Source: Ruminococcus sp. XPD3002 (GTDB taxonomy: Bacteria > Bacillota > Clostridia > Oscillospirales > Ruminococcaceae). Taken from it: DNA of 64,000 bases. The stretch spans positions 62,001 through 126,000 of the forward strand of contig FPJT01000008.1 of NCBI GenBank assembly GCA_900119535.1, given 5' to 3'. Under the pieces are notes generated by a model that worked only from the letters and a program-made list of their open reading frames with translations, made no database searches and was not told the origin of the DNA. The position numbers and the translations under genes were made by a program. Below, one piece after another: positions 51,642 through 60,602 of the stretch. The number at the start of each line of letters is the position of its first letter. Positions within the stretch are counted from its first letter, which is position 1.

Positions 51642-53191
51642 ATGTTATAAAAATACCTGCCAAGCCACAGAAAGGCAATAATGCGGCGAAGGAGGAAGTC
51701 AAGAAGCTGCGTGTTGCTGCCTATTGCCGTGTTTCGACGGACAACGAGGAACAGGCTACCAGCTACGAAACACAGATCGAGCATTATACTGAATTTATCA
51801 ATAAGAATCCGGAGTGGGAGCTTGTCAGGGTGTATGCCGATGACGGCATCAGCGCGACCTCGACCAAAGGCAGAGAGCAGTTCAATGCTATGATCGAGGA
51901 CTGCAAGAAGGGCTTGATCGACATGATCTTCACGAAGTCGATCAGCCGGTTTGCCAGAAATACAGTTGACTGCCTGAACTATATCCGTATGCTCAAGGAA
52001 ATGAATATTCCGGTATTCTTCGAGAAGGAGTCCATAAATACGATGGACTCGAAGGGAGAAGTCCTCCTGACCATTATGGCATCGCTGGCGCAGCAGGAAT
52101 CGGAATCACTCAGCCAGAACGTCAAGATCGGTGTGCAGTACCGCTTCCAGCAGGGGAAGGTGATGGTCAATGCTCGCCGCTTTCTCGGCTACGATAAGGA
52201 CGATGAAGGACACCTGATCATCAATCCAGAACAGGCGGAAATCGTCAAGCGTATCTTCCGGGAGTACCTTGAGGGCGCAAGCTGCAAAAAGATCGCTCAG
52301 GGACTGCAGCGTGATGGTATTCCGAATGCTCGCGGTAGCACAAAATGGCATGATAACAGCATACGCCTGATTCTCGGAAATGAGAAGTACATGGGAGATG
52401 CGCTCCTGCAAAAGACCTACACCGTGGACTGCCTCAGTAAAAAGCGGGTAAAGAACTCCGGTATCGTGCCGCAATACTATGTCGAGGACGACCACGAAGC
52501 TATTATATCGAAAGAGACATTCCTGATGGTGCAGGAAGAAATGGCACGACGAGCGAGAACGCAGCTCCCGTTCGGCGGAAAGAAGGGCTATAGCGCCAAC
52601 CACGCATTCTCGCAGATAATCTTCTGCGCTGGCTGCGGAGAGCAGTTCCGCAGAATACACTGGAACAACCGTGGCAAGAAGTCGGTCGTCTGGCGCTGCG
52701 TCACACGATTGAAGGAGAAGGACAAGTGCCGTGCCAGAACCGTCAGCGAGGAAACCTTAAAGGCAGCATTCCTTGAAGCCCTCAACGAGATGGTCTGCGA
52801 CAGCGACACCTACCTGAACAGGCTCCGGGAGAACCTTGAAGCTGCGATCAATTCAGCTAATCCCATGTCGGCGGAAGCCCTCTCAGCGAGAATGGCTGAA
52901 CTGCAGCGGGAGCTGATCAACCGGACGGAGCGCCGGGAGAACTTCGATGACATCACAGAGGAAATCCTGCGCCTGCGTGAGCTGCAGGAGCAGAAAGGCA
53001 TGGACGAAGCTACGCAGAAGGAACACACGAAGCGCATAAAGGAGCTTCAGAAATTCATTCAGTCTCAGCCGAGTGAGATCACGGAGTTTGATGAGGCTCT
53101 GGTAAAGAAGCTGCTCGAAAAGGTTACCGTCCACGATGACTACTTGGAATTCCGGTTCAAGTCGGGCGTGACAATCAGTATTGAAATGTGA
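51638..53191 (+). CDS. Large serine recombinase 2
   Basis: 517 residues, overlapping the previous gene by ATGA. Catalytic Ser33 in [32 protein letters not shown], recombinase domain [20 protein letters not shown], zinc ribbon [11 protein letters not shown]...[11 protein letters not shown], long C-terminal coiled coil (about 410-480). Similar length and layout to recombinase 1 but clearly diverged, so the two probably act as different subunits. Confidence 0.93.
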   Translation: MNVIKIPAKPQKGNNAAKEEVKKLRVAAYCRVSTDNEEQATSYETQIEHYTEFINKNPEWELVRVYADDGISATSTKGREQFNAMIEDCKKGLIDMIFTKSISRFARNTVDCLNYIRMLKEMNIPVFFEKESINTMDSKGEVLLTIMASLAQQESESLSQNVKIGVQYRFQQGKVMVNARRFLGYDKDDEGHLIINPEQAEIVKRIFREYLEGASCKKIAQGLQRDGIPNARGSTKWHDNSIRLILGNEKYMGDALLQKTYTVDCLSKKRVKNSGIVPQYYVEDDHEAIISKETFLMVQEEMARRARTQLPFGGKKGYSANHAFSQIIFCAGCGEQFRRIHWNNRGKKSVVWRCVTRLKEKDKCRARTVSEETLKAAFLEALNEMVCDSDTYLNRLRENLEAAINSANPMSAEALSARMAELQRELINRTERRENFDDITEEILRLRELQEQKGMDEATQKEHTKRIKELQKFIQSQPSEITEFDEALVKKLLEKVTVHDDYLEFRFKSGVTISIEM

Positions 53192-53203
53192 ATAGATATG
53201 AAG

Positions 53204-53246
53204 AGCCCCGCATCACTGAATTTCAGTGATACGGGGCTGTTTTTTA
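53204..53246. terminator. Bidirectional terminator at the recombinase end
   Basis: AGCCCCGCATCACTGA with TCAGTGATACGGGGCT around ATT, then TGTTTTTTA. The minus-strand SUKH-like gene ends inside it. Confidence 0.85.
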
Positions 53247-53903
53247 TTCATAATCAAATCCAATTAATTTTCTGAATGCAAAAGCATTTTCACACTTCGG
53301 ATCAATGCCATTATTGCTGTCGGAGATAAACGGCATCATCTGCCAGTCCTCCATCCCGCAGCCACCACACATAATAAGGTTCATCAAGAAAGTATCAAAG
53401 TCCTTTCCGAGGATGATACCGTTGCTGTCATCTCCTTCGTGGCTAAGGTAAACTACAGGAGGATTGTCAGGATTCGAGCCGATATCTAATGAAATAATGT
53501 CACCATTTCCTACATCAATGATACCGAGCTTGTTATGCCATACTTTATCGTATTCGTCTTCTTCATCAGGGAAGCATTCTGTAACCCAGTCTCTACGGAT
53601 TATTTCGTTGCTCTCGACTTCTTCCAAAGAAATCACATATTGAGCAGCAAAAATACCTTTCAGCTCCTTCGGCAGATTATCACAGAATTCATCCGGCAGA
53701 AACGCATACATTTCAAAGTTTTCAGAGAAATGCAAAAAGAAGTCTCGTAACTGTTTGGGCAAGGTGATTCCTATGCGTTCCTCTACTGCTTTGATGCTTG
53801 CTTCATCTGAACAGGGAGCAGTTTTGTAATGGGCTTTGTCATCCATTTTCTGATAGCATTTTATCAGGCGATTGCATAACAGATCTAATTTCTGATAGTC
53901 CAT
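53244..53903 (-). CDS. SMI1/KNR4 (SUKH) family protein
   Basis: 219 residues, AAAGGAATC upstream. SVEERIGITLPKQLRDFFLH-like opening (VEERIGITLPKQLRDFFLHF) and NGDIISLDIGSNPDNPPVVY with GKDFDTFLMNLI are SUKH hallmarks. SUKH proteins are often immunity proteins to contact-dependent or phage-borne toxins; no toxin is next to it. It lies between the recombinase operon and host genes, so it may be the last cargo gene or the first host gene. Confidence 0.87.
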   Translation of the reverse strand: MDYQKLDLLCNRLIKCYQKMDDKAHYKTAPCSDEASIKAVEERIGITLPKQLRDFFLHFSENFEMYAFLPDEFCDNLPKELKGIFAAQYVISLEEVESNEIIRRDWVTECFPDEEDEYDKVWHNKLGIIDVGNGDIISLDIGSNPDNPPVVYLSHEGDDSNGIILGKDFDTFLMNLIMCGGCGMEDWQMMPFISDSNNGIDPKCENAFAFRKLIGFDYE

Positions 53904-53972
53904 AGTTCTGATTCCTTTCTATACTTTTCCGCATTACTACGGATTTGTTTCCACTTTGTACATTTTGACGAA

Positions 53973-54049
53973 TGACAACCAATCTACGAAGTATCGAACC
54001 CTCTGTTATCCAATCTGCGCACTAACCTCACTGAGCAGATTGGTTGTCA
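53973..54049. repeat. 13-bp inverted repeat near the right phage/host border
   Basis: TGACAACCAATCT (53973-53985) and AGATTGGTTGTCA (54037-54049), with a third CCAATCT inside (54010) and TACGAAGT/TTCGTAGA outside. It could be a recombinase binding region at the attachment site or a folded RNA. No matching copy was found by eye at the left end. Confidence 0.5.
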
Positions 54050-54154
54050 GGCGTTTTTAGTTCGTAGATGTTTTTCCAAATACAGTAAAAAGCCGGTTAG
54101 GGTTGACTTCGCAGATTGACTGTATAGCCGAAAACTGCCGTAAAATCGGCACTT

Positions 54155-55513
54155 TTACGCCTTATCCCTTGACATCAATACTACGCACTCAACGTGCCTG
54201 GTTCTTGGGAACAGGTCAGCGCCGCAGACTTTTACAGTATTGTAGCCATGCTGTGAGAGCCATTTAGCATCACGAGCAGCAGTTGACGGGTTACATGATA
54301 TCATGACTATTTTCTGCGGAGCGGCATTTGTTACGGTTCGGAGTGTATCCTCGGAACAGCCTTTACGCGGCGGATCGAGTATTATTATATCGGGTGAGCA
54401 GCCGTTTTTACTAAGTTCAGCGAATACGTTTCCTGCATCACCTGCATAGAATTCGGCGTTTGATATGTTATTCATTTTTGCGTTGAACTGAGCATTTTTA
54501 ATGGCATCGGGAACTATCTCAACTCCGATTATCTTTCCCGCTTTATGAGCCATAGAAAGACCTATAGTACCTGCACCGCAATAGAGGTCCGCAATTGTGT
54601 CTGTTGTTGAAGGTGAAGCATACTCAAGTGCCTTGGCGTAAAGTTTTTCCGCCTGAACCGTATTGACCTGGTAGAAGGAGAGGGGAGATATCTGGATGCT
54701 GTTGCCGCACATTGTATCATTTATGTGATCGCTTCCCCATAAAGTGATACATTTTTCTCCGAGGATGACATTAGTGCATTTGGGATTGATATTAAGGATG
54801 ATACTTTTTATGTCCGAATATTTTTCCGTGAGATTTCTGCAAAGAGAAGAGAACTGACGTGAAACATCCTTACGGGCAACGATACAGACCATTATCTCAC
54901 CTGAATGTGTACCGCGCCTCAGGTAGATATGTCTGAGAAGTCCGTTACCTGAGACTTCATCGTATACGGACAGTTTTTTAGAGTCTATGTAGTCAAGTAT
55001 ATCATTGGTTATGCTGCTGAATATTTCAGGCTGTAGAGCACAGTCATGGACCGGTATGACACGGTGACTTCTCTGGGCGTAGAAACCACAGACAGCCTTG
55101 CCGTTCTGGACAGCAAGCGGGTATTGAGCCTTATTGCGGTAGTGTTCGGTAGTGTCAGCGGAGAGGAATTCCTCGAATTCGGGTTCGAAACCGCCTATCC
55201 TGCGGAAAGCATCACGTACTGTATCAGCTTTTGCTCGGCATTCTGCTTCGTAGGAGATATGACGGTAAACACATCCTCCGCATTTTTTATATACCTGACA
55301 GTTATCAGTAATTCTGTCGGGAGAAGACTCTGTGATCTCCTCGACGATACCGTAAGCATAGCTGGTGAGGACCTTTACTATCCTGACCTTTATTTTGTCA
55401 CCTACAGCGGTATCGGGTACAAAAACAGCCATGCCGTCCACACGACAGACACCGCTGCCTTCAGATGTAAGTGCAGTTATCTCAGCGTTACAGACCTGAT
55501 TTTTTTCAGGCAT
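54155..55513 (-). CDS. rlmD: 23S rRNA (uracil-5-)-methyltransferase, RlmD/RumA type
   Basis: 452 residues from ATG 55513 (AGAGGTGG upstream). N-terminal TRAM domain (ITALTSEGSGVCRVDGMAVF), a [4Fe-4S]-type cluster motif CQVYKKCGGCVYRHI, SAM motif DLYCGAGTIGLSMA and the catalytic MISCNPSTAARD with DPPRKG before it. It methylates U in 23S rRNA with SAM. First clearly host gene to the right of the phage. Confidence 0.93.
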   Translation of the reverse strand: MPEKNQVCNAEITALTSEGSGVCRVDGMAVFVPDTAVGDKIKVRIVKVLTSYAYGIVEEITESSPDRITDNCQVYKKCGGCVYRHISYEAECRAKADTVRDAFRRIGGFEPEFEEFLSADTTEHYRNKAQYPLAVQNGKAVCGFYAQRSHRVIPVHDCALQPEIFSSITNDILDYIDSKKLSVYDEVSGNGLLRHIYLRRGTHSGEIMVCIVARKDVSRQFSSLCRNLTEKYSDIKSIILNINPKCTNVILGEKCITLWGSDHINDTMCGNSIQISPLSFYQVNTVQAEKLYAKALEYASPSTTDTIADLYCGAGTIGLSMAHKAGKIIGVEIVPDAIKNAQFNAKMNNISNAEFYAGDAGNVFAELSKNGCSPDIIILDPPRKGCSEDTLRTVTNAAPQKIVMISCNPSTAARDAKWLSQHGYNTVKVCGADLFPRTRHVECVVLMSRDKA

Positions 55514-55572
55514 ATCGCCACCTCTTTCCATAATAAAGTTGTATTCACAACGGAGCTGAATATATAGGATGT

Positions 55573-56019
55573 TTATTCGCCCCAGAATTTGTATTTCAGA
55601 CTTTCGATATAATCAGGTATACTGATCTCTTTTCCCTTGGTATCGGTTGCCCGCCAGAAATCAGGTTGATACATTTCGGTTTCTCCTGCATAATATTGCA
55701 TCAGGAAGTTGTGTTCATTATCAGCACTAAGAGTGTAGATTCGTTCATCTTTGTCACTTTTTCCATCCTGAACAATATATCCGATGCATGCTTCGGTATC
55801 TTTTGCATTTATTGATCTGCTGATAGTTCCATATGGCATATATTGTCTGCCTTCAAATTCAATAACGCTATATGCTGCATCGTCATCAGAAGTATCGATA
55901 TATTCGCCCATTTCAAAAGCTATCGCTTTGTCAGTAAGGTCCGGGAAATCTTTTTTTCCGCAGCTTGGAAGTGAAAGAGCAAGTACATATGCCATAAAAA
56001 CAGACAGATATTTTTTCAT
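55573..56019 (-). CDS. Putative lipoprotein
   Basis: 148 residues from ATG 56019 (AAAGG six bases before). Signal peptide MKKYLSVFMAYVLALSLPSC with a lipobox-like LSLPSC and Cys at about 20. The mature part is acidic, beta-rich (ISRSINAKDTEACIGYIVQD). No recognised domain. It follows hemZ-like on the same strand and is probably host. Confidence 0.7.
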   Translation of the reverse strand: MKKYLSVFMAYVLALSLPSCGKKDFPDLTDKAIAFEMGEYIDTSDDDAAYSVIEFEGRQYMPYGTISRSINAKDTEACIGYIVQDGKSDKDERIYTLSADNEHNFLMQYYAGETEMYQPDFWRATDTKGKEISIPDYIESLKYKFWGE

Positions 56020-56059
56020 AATGAAGCCTTTCAAGGGAGTGGAGTTAAGAAGTTAAAAA

Positions 56060-57559
56060 TCAAAAATTGTTGCTTCCTGATAATATCCTGAGACATTCAG
56101 CGGCTTCGTTTTTCTTCGTCAGAAGTTCGTCGAAGCGTCGGATATATTCATAGGGGTACTTGTGGTTGTGAATTCGTGTTATTTTTCCGTTGGGGTATAC
56201 GAGCTTCGTTGAAGCGGCACATCCTACTCCGAGAATAGTCTGAGTTTCGTCCATGATGAAGATGTTGTAAAGACTCTCGAAGCCTTTCTTTGCATAGCCA
56301 ACATTTTCGAGGTTATCAACAGTATTTTTCTGACGGTACATGTAATAGGGGAGATAGTCATTTTTCATGAGACTGTCAACGCTGTAACGAACCATGTCAG
56401 CGGCAGGTTCGTGGTCCACGTTGTAACCCTCGGAGAACAGCGTGGCAGAGCGCTTTATGGTAAGAGTATGGACGGTTATACTTTCAGGTGATAGACCGAT
56501 GATGCGGTCGAGAGTATTGCAGAAGCTTTCAAGCGATTCAGTCGGAAGACCTGCAATAAGGTCGGTATTGATATTATTGAAACCTACCTTTCGTGCAAGC
56601 TCGAACGCCTTTACGGCATCCTCGCCCGAATGGCGGCGTCCTATGACTTTAAGGACATCGTCATTGAGTGTCTGAGGGTTAACTGAAATGCGGTCCGCAC
56701 CGTATTCCTTGATGACCTTCAGTTTTTCCTCGGTTATGGTATCAGGTCTTCCTGCCTCGACACTGTATTCACGGACGTTGTCAAGATCGAATGAGCGCTG
56801 AACGCACTCCATTATGGTACGAAGATCTTCGGCTGAGATCGAAGTGGGAGTACCTCCGCCGAAGTATATGGTATCTATCTTAGTTCCTGTTTCACGTACC
56901 ATTTCACCTGTATACTCTATTTCCCGGCACAGTGAAGCCACATATTCGGGCATCAGTTTTATAGCGGAGTCCATAGAGTGTGATACAAATGAGCAGTAGC
57001 TGCATCGTGTGGGACAGAAGGGGATAGAAACGTAAAGGCTTACAGCAGAAGTATCAATCCTGTCCAGCAGAGGAAGCTGGTTTTCGGCTGTAGCGCAGGC
57101 AAGTTCGAGTTTATCGGGAGATATCTCGTATTTTTCGGTCATGATGCGTTGAATCTCATCCCTGTCGAGTCCCTGACGTATAAGCTCGATAACCTTCTTA
57201 ACGGGACGAATTCCCGTCATAAGTCCCCATGGCGGCACTATCCCTGTTTTGCGGCTGAGTATATGGTATATAAGCCTGCACAGTTCATGCTCGCAGGTGT
57301 TTTTATCGGAATCTGCGGGCAGAGTTATCTCATCCTTTTCGGGAGAACCTTCAAGACATACAACAGCTGAAAGCTTCACCTTGTCCCATGAGAAAGCTGA
57401 CATCTCTGCTATAACGTAGCTTTCTCCCTGGGCATCTGATACATTATCGGAAAAGCTGAATCTTGATGTGCTGAAAAACAGCTTAAGAGTAGCCTCTACC
57501 TCATATTTGAATGAATTGCCCAGAAGTACAACGGGCATTCTGTAGTTACTGTCGTTCAT
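56060..57559 (-). CDS. hemZ: HemZ-like coproporphyrinogen dehydrogenase (radical SAM)
   Basis: 499 residues from ATG 57559 (GAGAGGTG upstream). Radical SAM cluster FCPTRCSYCSF near 178, then IYFGGGTPTS and EAGRPDTI. The long N-terminal domain before the radical SAM part fits the HemZ subgroup rather than HemN/HemW. HemZ oxidises coproporphyrinogen III, but in gut Clostridia the true role may be haem-related or unknown. Overlaps the MBL gene by 14 bases. Confidence 0.88.
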   Translation of the reverse strand: MNDSNYRMPVVLLGNSFKYEVEATLKLFFSTSRFSFSDNVSDAQGESYVIAEMSAFSWDKVKLSAVVCLEGSPEKDEITLPADSDKNTCEHELCRLIYHILSRKTGIVPPWGLMTGIRPVKKVIELIRQGLDRDEIQRIMTEKYEISPDKLELACATAENQLPLLDRIDTSAVSLYVSIPFCPTRCSYCSFVSHSMDSAIKLMPEYVASLCREIEYTGEMVRETGTKIDTIYFGGGTPTSISAEDLRTIMECVQRSFDLDNVREYSVEAGRPDTITEEKLKVIKEYGADRISVNPQTLNDDVLKVIGRRHSGEDAVKAFELARKVGFNNINTDLIAGLPTESLESFCNTLDRIIGLSPESITVHTLTIKRSATLFSEGYNVDHEPAADMVRYSVDSLMKNDYLPYYMYRQKNTVDNLENVGYAKKGFESLYNIFIMDETQTILGVGCAASTKLVYPNGKITRIHNHKYPYEYIRRFDELLTKKNEAAECLRILSGSNNF

Positions 57560-58190
57560 TGGCACCTCTCAGACCTGCAAGGTATGGATTGTTCTCACGT
57601 TCATAGTCCAGTGTTGTGGACTCGTTATGTCCCGGATATACCTTATAGTCGCCTTCAAGCTCGCCGAGTCTTATCAGTGATTGTCTGAGGAACTGAGCAT
57701 TTCCGCCCGGGAAATCAGTCCTTCCTGCCGAGCAGCAGAAAAGAGTATCGCCTGAGAAGATAACATCGTCACAGATATAGCACACACTGCCGTAGGAGTG
57801 TCCGGGAGTATGGAAAACACGGAAGGTACAGTCCCCGTCATTGATGAAGCAGTCGCCTACAACAACGGTATAATCGTTTATTGGTCTGAACTCCATTATC
57901 GACATTGCGCTGTGGAGCGATTTTGCGGGACTTGTCAGCATAGGTGCATCATTCTGGTGGATATACACCTCTGCGCCTGTAGCTTCACGGACCTCCTCAA
58001 CACCGCCTATATGGTCAAAGTGACCGTGGGTAAGGAGTATTTTTGTAAGACGAAGCTGTTTCATCTTAAGGTATTCAAGGAATATCCTGCTTCCTCCGCC
58101 TATGTCCACAGCAACGCATCTTCCGGGTGCAGTTTCCACGATATAGCTGTTTGCATGCAGTTCACCGAGCTGGAGTATATGTATCCTCAT
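57546..58190 (-). CDS. MBL-fold metallohydrolase (glyoxalase II-like)
   Basis: 214 residues, GGAGGTC upstream. LLTHGHFDHIGGVEEV is the zinc-binding HxHxDH motif; FHTPGHSYGSVCYI and VYPGHNESTTL supply the later His residues. Small Firmicutes members are often called hydroxyacylglutathione-hydrolase-like. Between rel and hemZ, an arrangement common in Clostridia. Confidence 0.92.
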   Translation of the reverse strand: MRIHILQLGELHANSYIVETAPGRCVAVDIGGGSRIFLEYLKMKQLRLTKILLTHGHFDHIGGVEEVREATGAEVYIHQNDAPMLTSPAKSLHSAMSIMEFRPINDYTVVVGDCFINDGDCTFRVFHTPGHSYGSVCYICDDVIFSGDTLFCCSAGRTDFPGGNAQFLRQSLIRLGELEGDYKVYPGHNESTTLDYERENNPYLAGLRGANERQ

Positions 58191-58214
58191 AGTGCTGACC
58201 TCCGATCAGTAGCT

Positions 58215-60554
58215 TTAAATATTGGAACGTTCAACGGTTATTACTCCTTTTACATGGCGTATCTTATCGAAAACATGTTTAAGCTGATCAGTTCCCGATA
58301 TAATGATAGTACCTTCAAACAGAGCGTTTCCGTTTTTCAGTATTCTTGATGATGAATGTACGATTGGTATCCTTGCTTCAAGGAGGATAGCGGAAATATC
58401 GTATACCAGTCCCACACGGTCCGTAGCAGTTACCTCGAAGCTTGTCTGCATCTGGGTATTGCTGTTGTCGCTCCACTGTATATCGCACCAGCGGGCGAGC
58501 TCCTCGGGATCGTTCCTTGCTAAAGCTGCTTTGTAGTTGGTGCATCTTGTGGTGTGGACGGATATGCCGTAGCCTCTTGTAATGAATCCGACTATCTCAT
58601 CTCCAGGTAGAGGACTGCAGCAGTGAGCGAATTTTACTACCATATCGTCTATCTGGTCGAGAACGATGTTGCTCCTTCCTGTAAGCTTTGGCTTTATAGG
58701 CGAAGCAGGAGCGGTTTCCTCTTCTGTACCGTAAAGACGGACGTACTTGTCCTTAAGTCTTGCGATTATCTTGGAAAGGGATACGCCTCCGTAGCCTATG
58801 GATGCATAGAAGTCATTGAGGTCTGAACAGTTATGGCGCCTGAAATCGTCCTGAAGGAATTCTGTGTAATCCTCTTCGGGGAGGTTGATGTGGTGACGTT
58901 TGAATTCACGTTCAAGAGCGGCTTTTCCCTCGATGATATTCTCTTCGCGGCGTTCCTTCTTGAACCACGAGCGTATTTTGGAACGTGCCTCATTGGTCTG
59001 TACGATATTGAGCCATGCTCTGTTAGGTCCCTTATCGGGATCCTTGGTGGTGAGTATCTCGCATATCTGACCTGTCTGGAGCTTGTAATCAAGGGGAACG
59101 ATCTTGCCGTCCACCTTAGCGCCGACGGTCTTATGACCTATCTCGGTATGGATACGGTAAGCGAAATCGATGACTGTGGAGTTGACAGGAAGGCTTACTG
59201 AAAGACCTTTCGGAGTCATAACCACAATATCCTCGGGATCGAGGTCGGTCTTGATGATACGGACTATTTCCTCAACGTCATCGGAGGTCTGCTGAGCCTC
59301 TATGACCTGACGTACCCACGCAAGACGCTGTTCCATTTTGTCCTGACCGTGTATGCCCTCTTTGTATTTCCAGTGTGCTGCGATACCGTATTCAGCTGTC
59401 TCATGCATGTCCCATGTACGTATCTGAACCTCAAAGGGGATACCCTCCTTGCCGAGAACAGTGGTGTGTAGAGACTGGTAGAAGTTAGCCTTCGGAGTTG
59501 AGATATAGTCCTTGAATCGGTTCGGTATGGGGCGGAACATATCGTGTATGAGACCGAGCACGTTATAGCATTCACCGATAGTTGTAACGATTATTCTTAC
59601 TGCGTATTTATCGTATACTTCCTCGATACTCTTGTGGTCAATAAACACTTTGCGGTAAATGCTGTAAACGCTCTTTACTCTTCCGTCTATCTGTGGAGGT
59701 CGTGTGAATTCCTCACCCTTGAAGCGCTGAGCAATACGTTCCTTGATAGTCTCGATGAAAGCCTCACGTTCCTCCTTGTTGTTTTCAAGGATGTTCTCTA
59801 TCTCGGCATAAGCGTACGGATCGAGATAGTGGAAGGAAAGGTCCTGAAGCTCCTCCTTTATCGCTCTGATACCGAGACGGTGGGCAATAGGAGCGTAGAT
59901 ATTCATTGTCTCGAGGGCTGTGTTGCGCTGTTTGTCAAGGGGACGGTACTTAAGTGTACGCATATTGTGGAGTCTGTCCGCAAGCTTGATTATCATAACG
60001 CGGATATCCTGTGACATAGCAAGGAGTATCTTGCGTATATTTACAGCCATTTCCTCTTCCTTGGTGTTTGTAGGGATCTTGCTGAGTTTTGTAACACCGT
60101 CAACGAGGTTAGCAACGTCCTGACCGAAGCGCTTTTTCAGATCGTCGAGGGTAGCGTCTGTATCCTCAACAACATCGTGAAGGAGCGCCGCACAGATAGT
60201 GTCTGTATCCATGCCGAATTCAAGGAGGATATATGCTACTGCCAGCGGATGTATGATATAAGCCTGACCTGATGAACGCTTCTGACCTTCATGAGCCTTT
60301 GCGGCGAACTCATAAGCAGATATGATCTTTGAAAGGTCGTACTGCTTGTCATCGGTAAGTATCTTCTCGATTATCATTTCGATAGTGAAATTATCGTCAT
60401 AATCAGGGATATCCTTGAGAAAATCCGCCGAATCATCCGTCTGTTCGGGAATAAGTATCTCACGTTCCTGATGTGGGATATTGGAAACGTTCATAGAGTT
60501 GATGTCCTTGTTCTCGATGTTTCCGAAATCCTCGGTATTACTTTTCTTATCCAT
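58215..60554 (-). CDS. rel: Bifunctional (p)ppGpp synthetase/hydrolase Rel
   Basis: 779 residues from ATG 60554 (GAGGAGG upstream). An unusual 60-residue acidic N-terminal extension precedes the HD hydrolase domain (YIIHPLAVAYI, ALLHDVVEDTDAT). Synthetase domain: RVKSVYSIYRKVF, YQSLHTTV, EVQIRTWDMHETAEYGIAAH. TGS (VVMTPKGLSVSLPVNSTVID), zinc-finger CCSPLPGD and ACT (FEVTATDRVGLVYDISAI) follow. It sets stringent response levels. Confidence 0.95.
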   Translation of the reverse strand: MDKKSNTEDFGNIENKDINSMNVSNIPHQEREILIPEQTDDSADFLKDIPDYDDNFTIEMIIEKILTDDKQYDLSKIISAYEFAAKAHEGQKRSSGQAYIIHPLAVAYILLEFGMDTDTICAALLHDVVEDTDATLDDLKKRFGQDVANLVDGVTKLSKIPTNTKEEEMAVNIRKILLAMSQDIRVMIIKLADRLHNMRTLKYRPLDKQRNTALETMNIYAPIAHRLGIRAIKEELQDLSFHYLDPYAYAEIENILENNKEEREAFIETIKERIAQRFKGEEFTRPPQIDGRVKSVYSIYRKVFIDHKSIEEVYDKYAVRIIVTTIGECYNVLGLIHDMFRPIPNRFKDYISTPKANFYQSLHTTVLGKEGIPFEVQIRTWDMHETAEYGIAAHWKYKEGIHGQDKMEQRLAWVRQVIEAQQTSDDVEEIVRIIKTDLDPEDIVVMTPKGLSVSLPVNSTVIDFAYRIHTEIGHKTVGAKVDGKIVPLDYKLQTGQICEILTTKDPDKGPNRAWLNIVQTNEARSKIRSWFKKERREENIIEGKAALEREFKRHHINLPEEDYTEFLQDDFRRHNCSDLNDFYASIGYGGVSLSKIIARLKDKYVRLYGTEEETAPASPIKPKLTGRSNIVLDQIDDMVVKFAHCCSPLPGDEIVGFITRGYGISVHTTRCTNYKAALARNDPEELARWCDIQWSDNSNTQMQTSFEVTATDRVGLVYDISAILLEARIPIVHSSSRILKNGNALFEGTIIISGTDQLKHVFDKIRHVKGVITVERSNI

Positions 60555-60602
60555 ACTCTCATCCTCCTCAATAACTTTCACGCCCGCTTACTTGCGAGTC
60601 TT

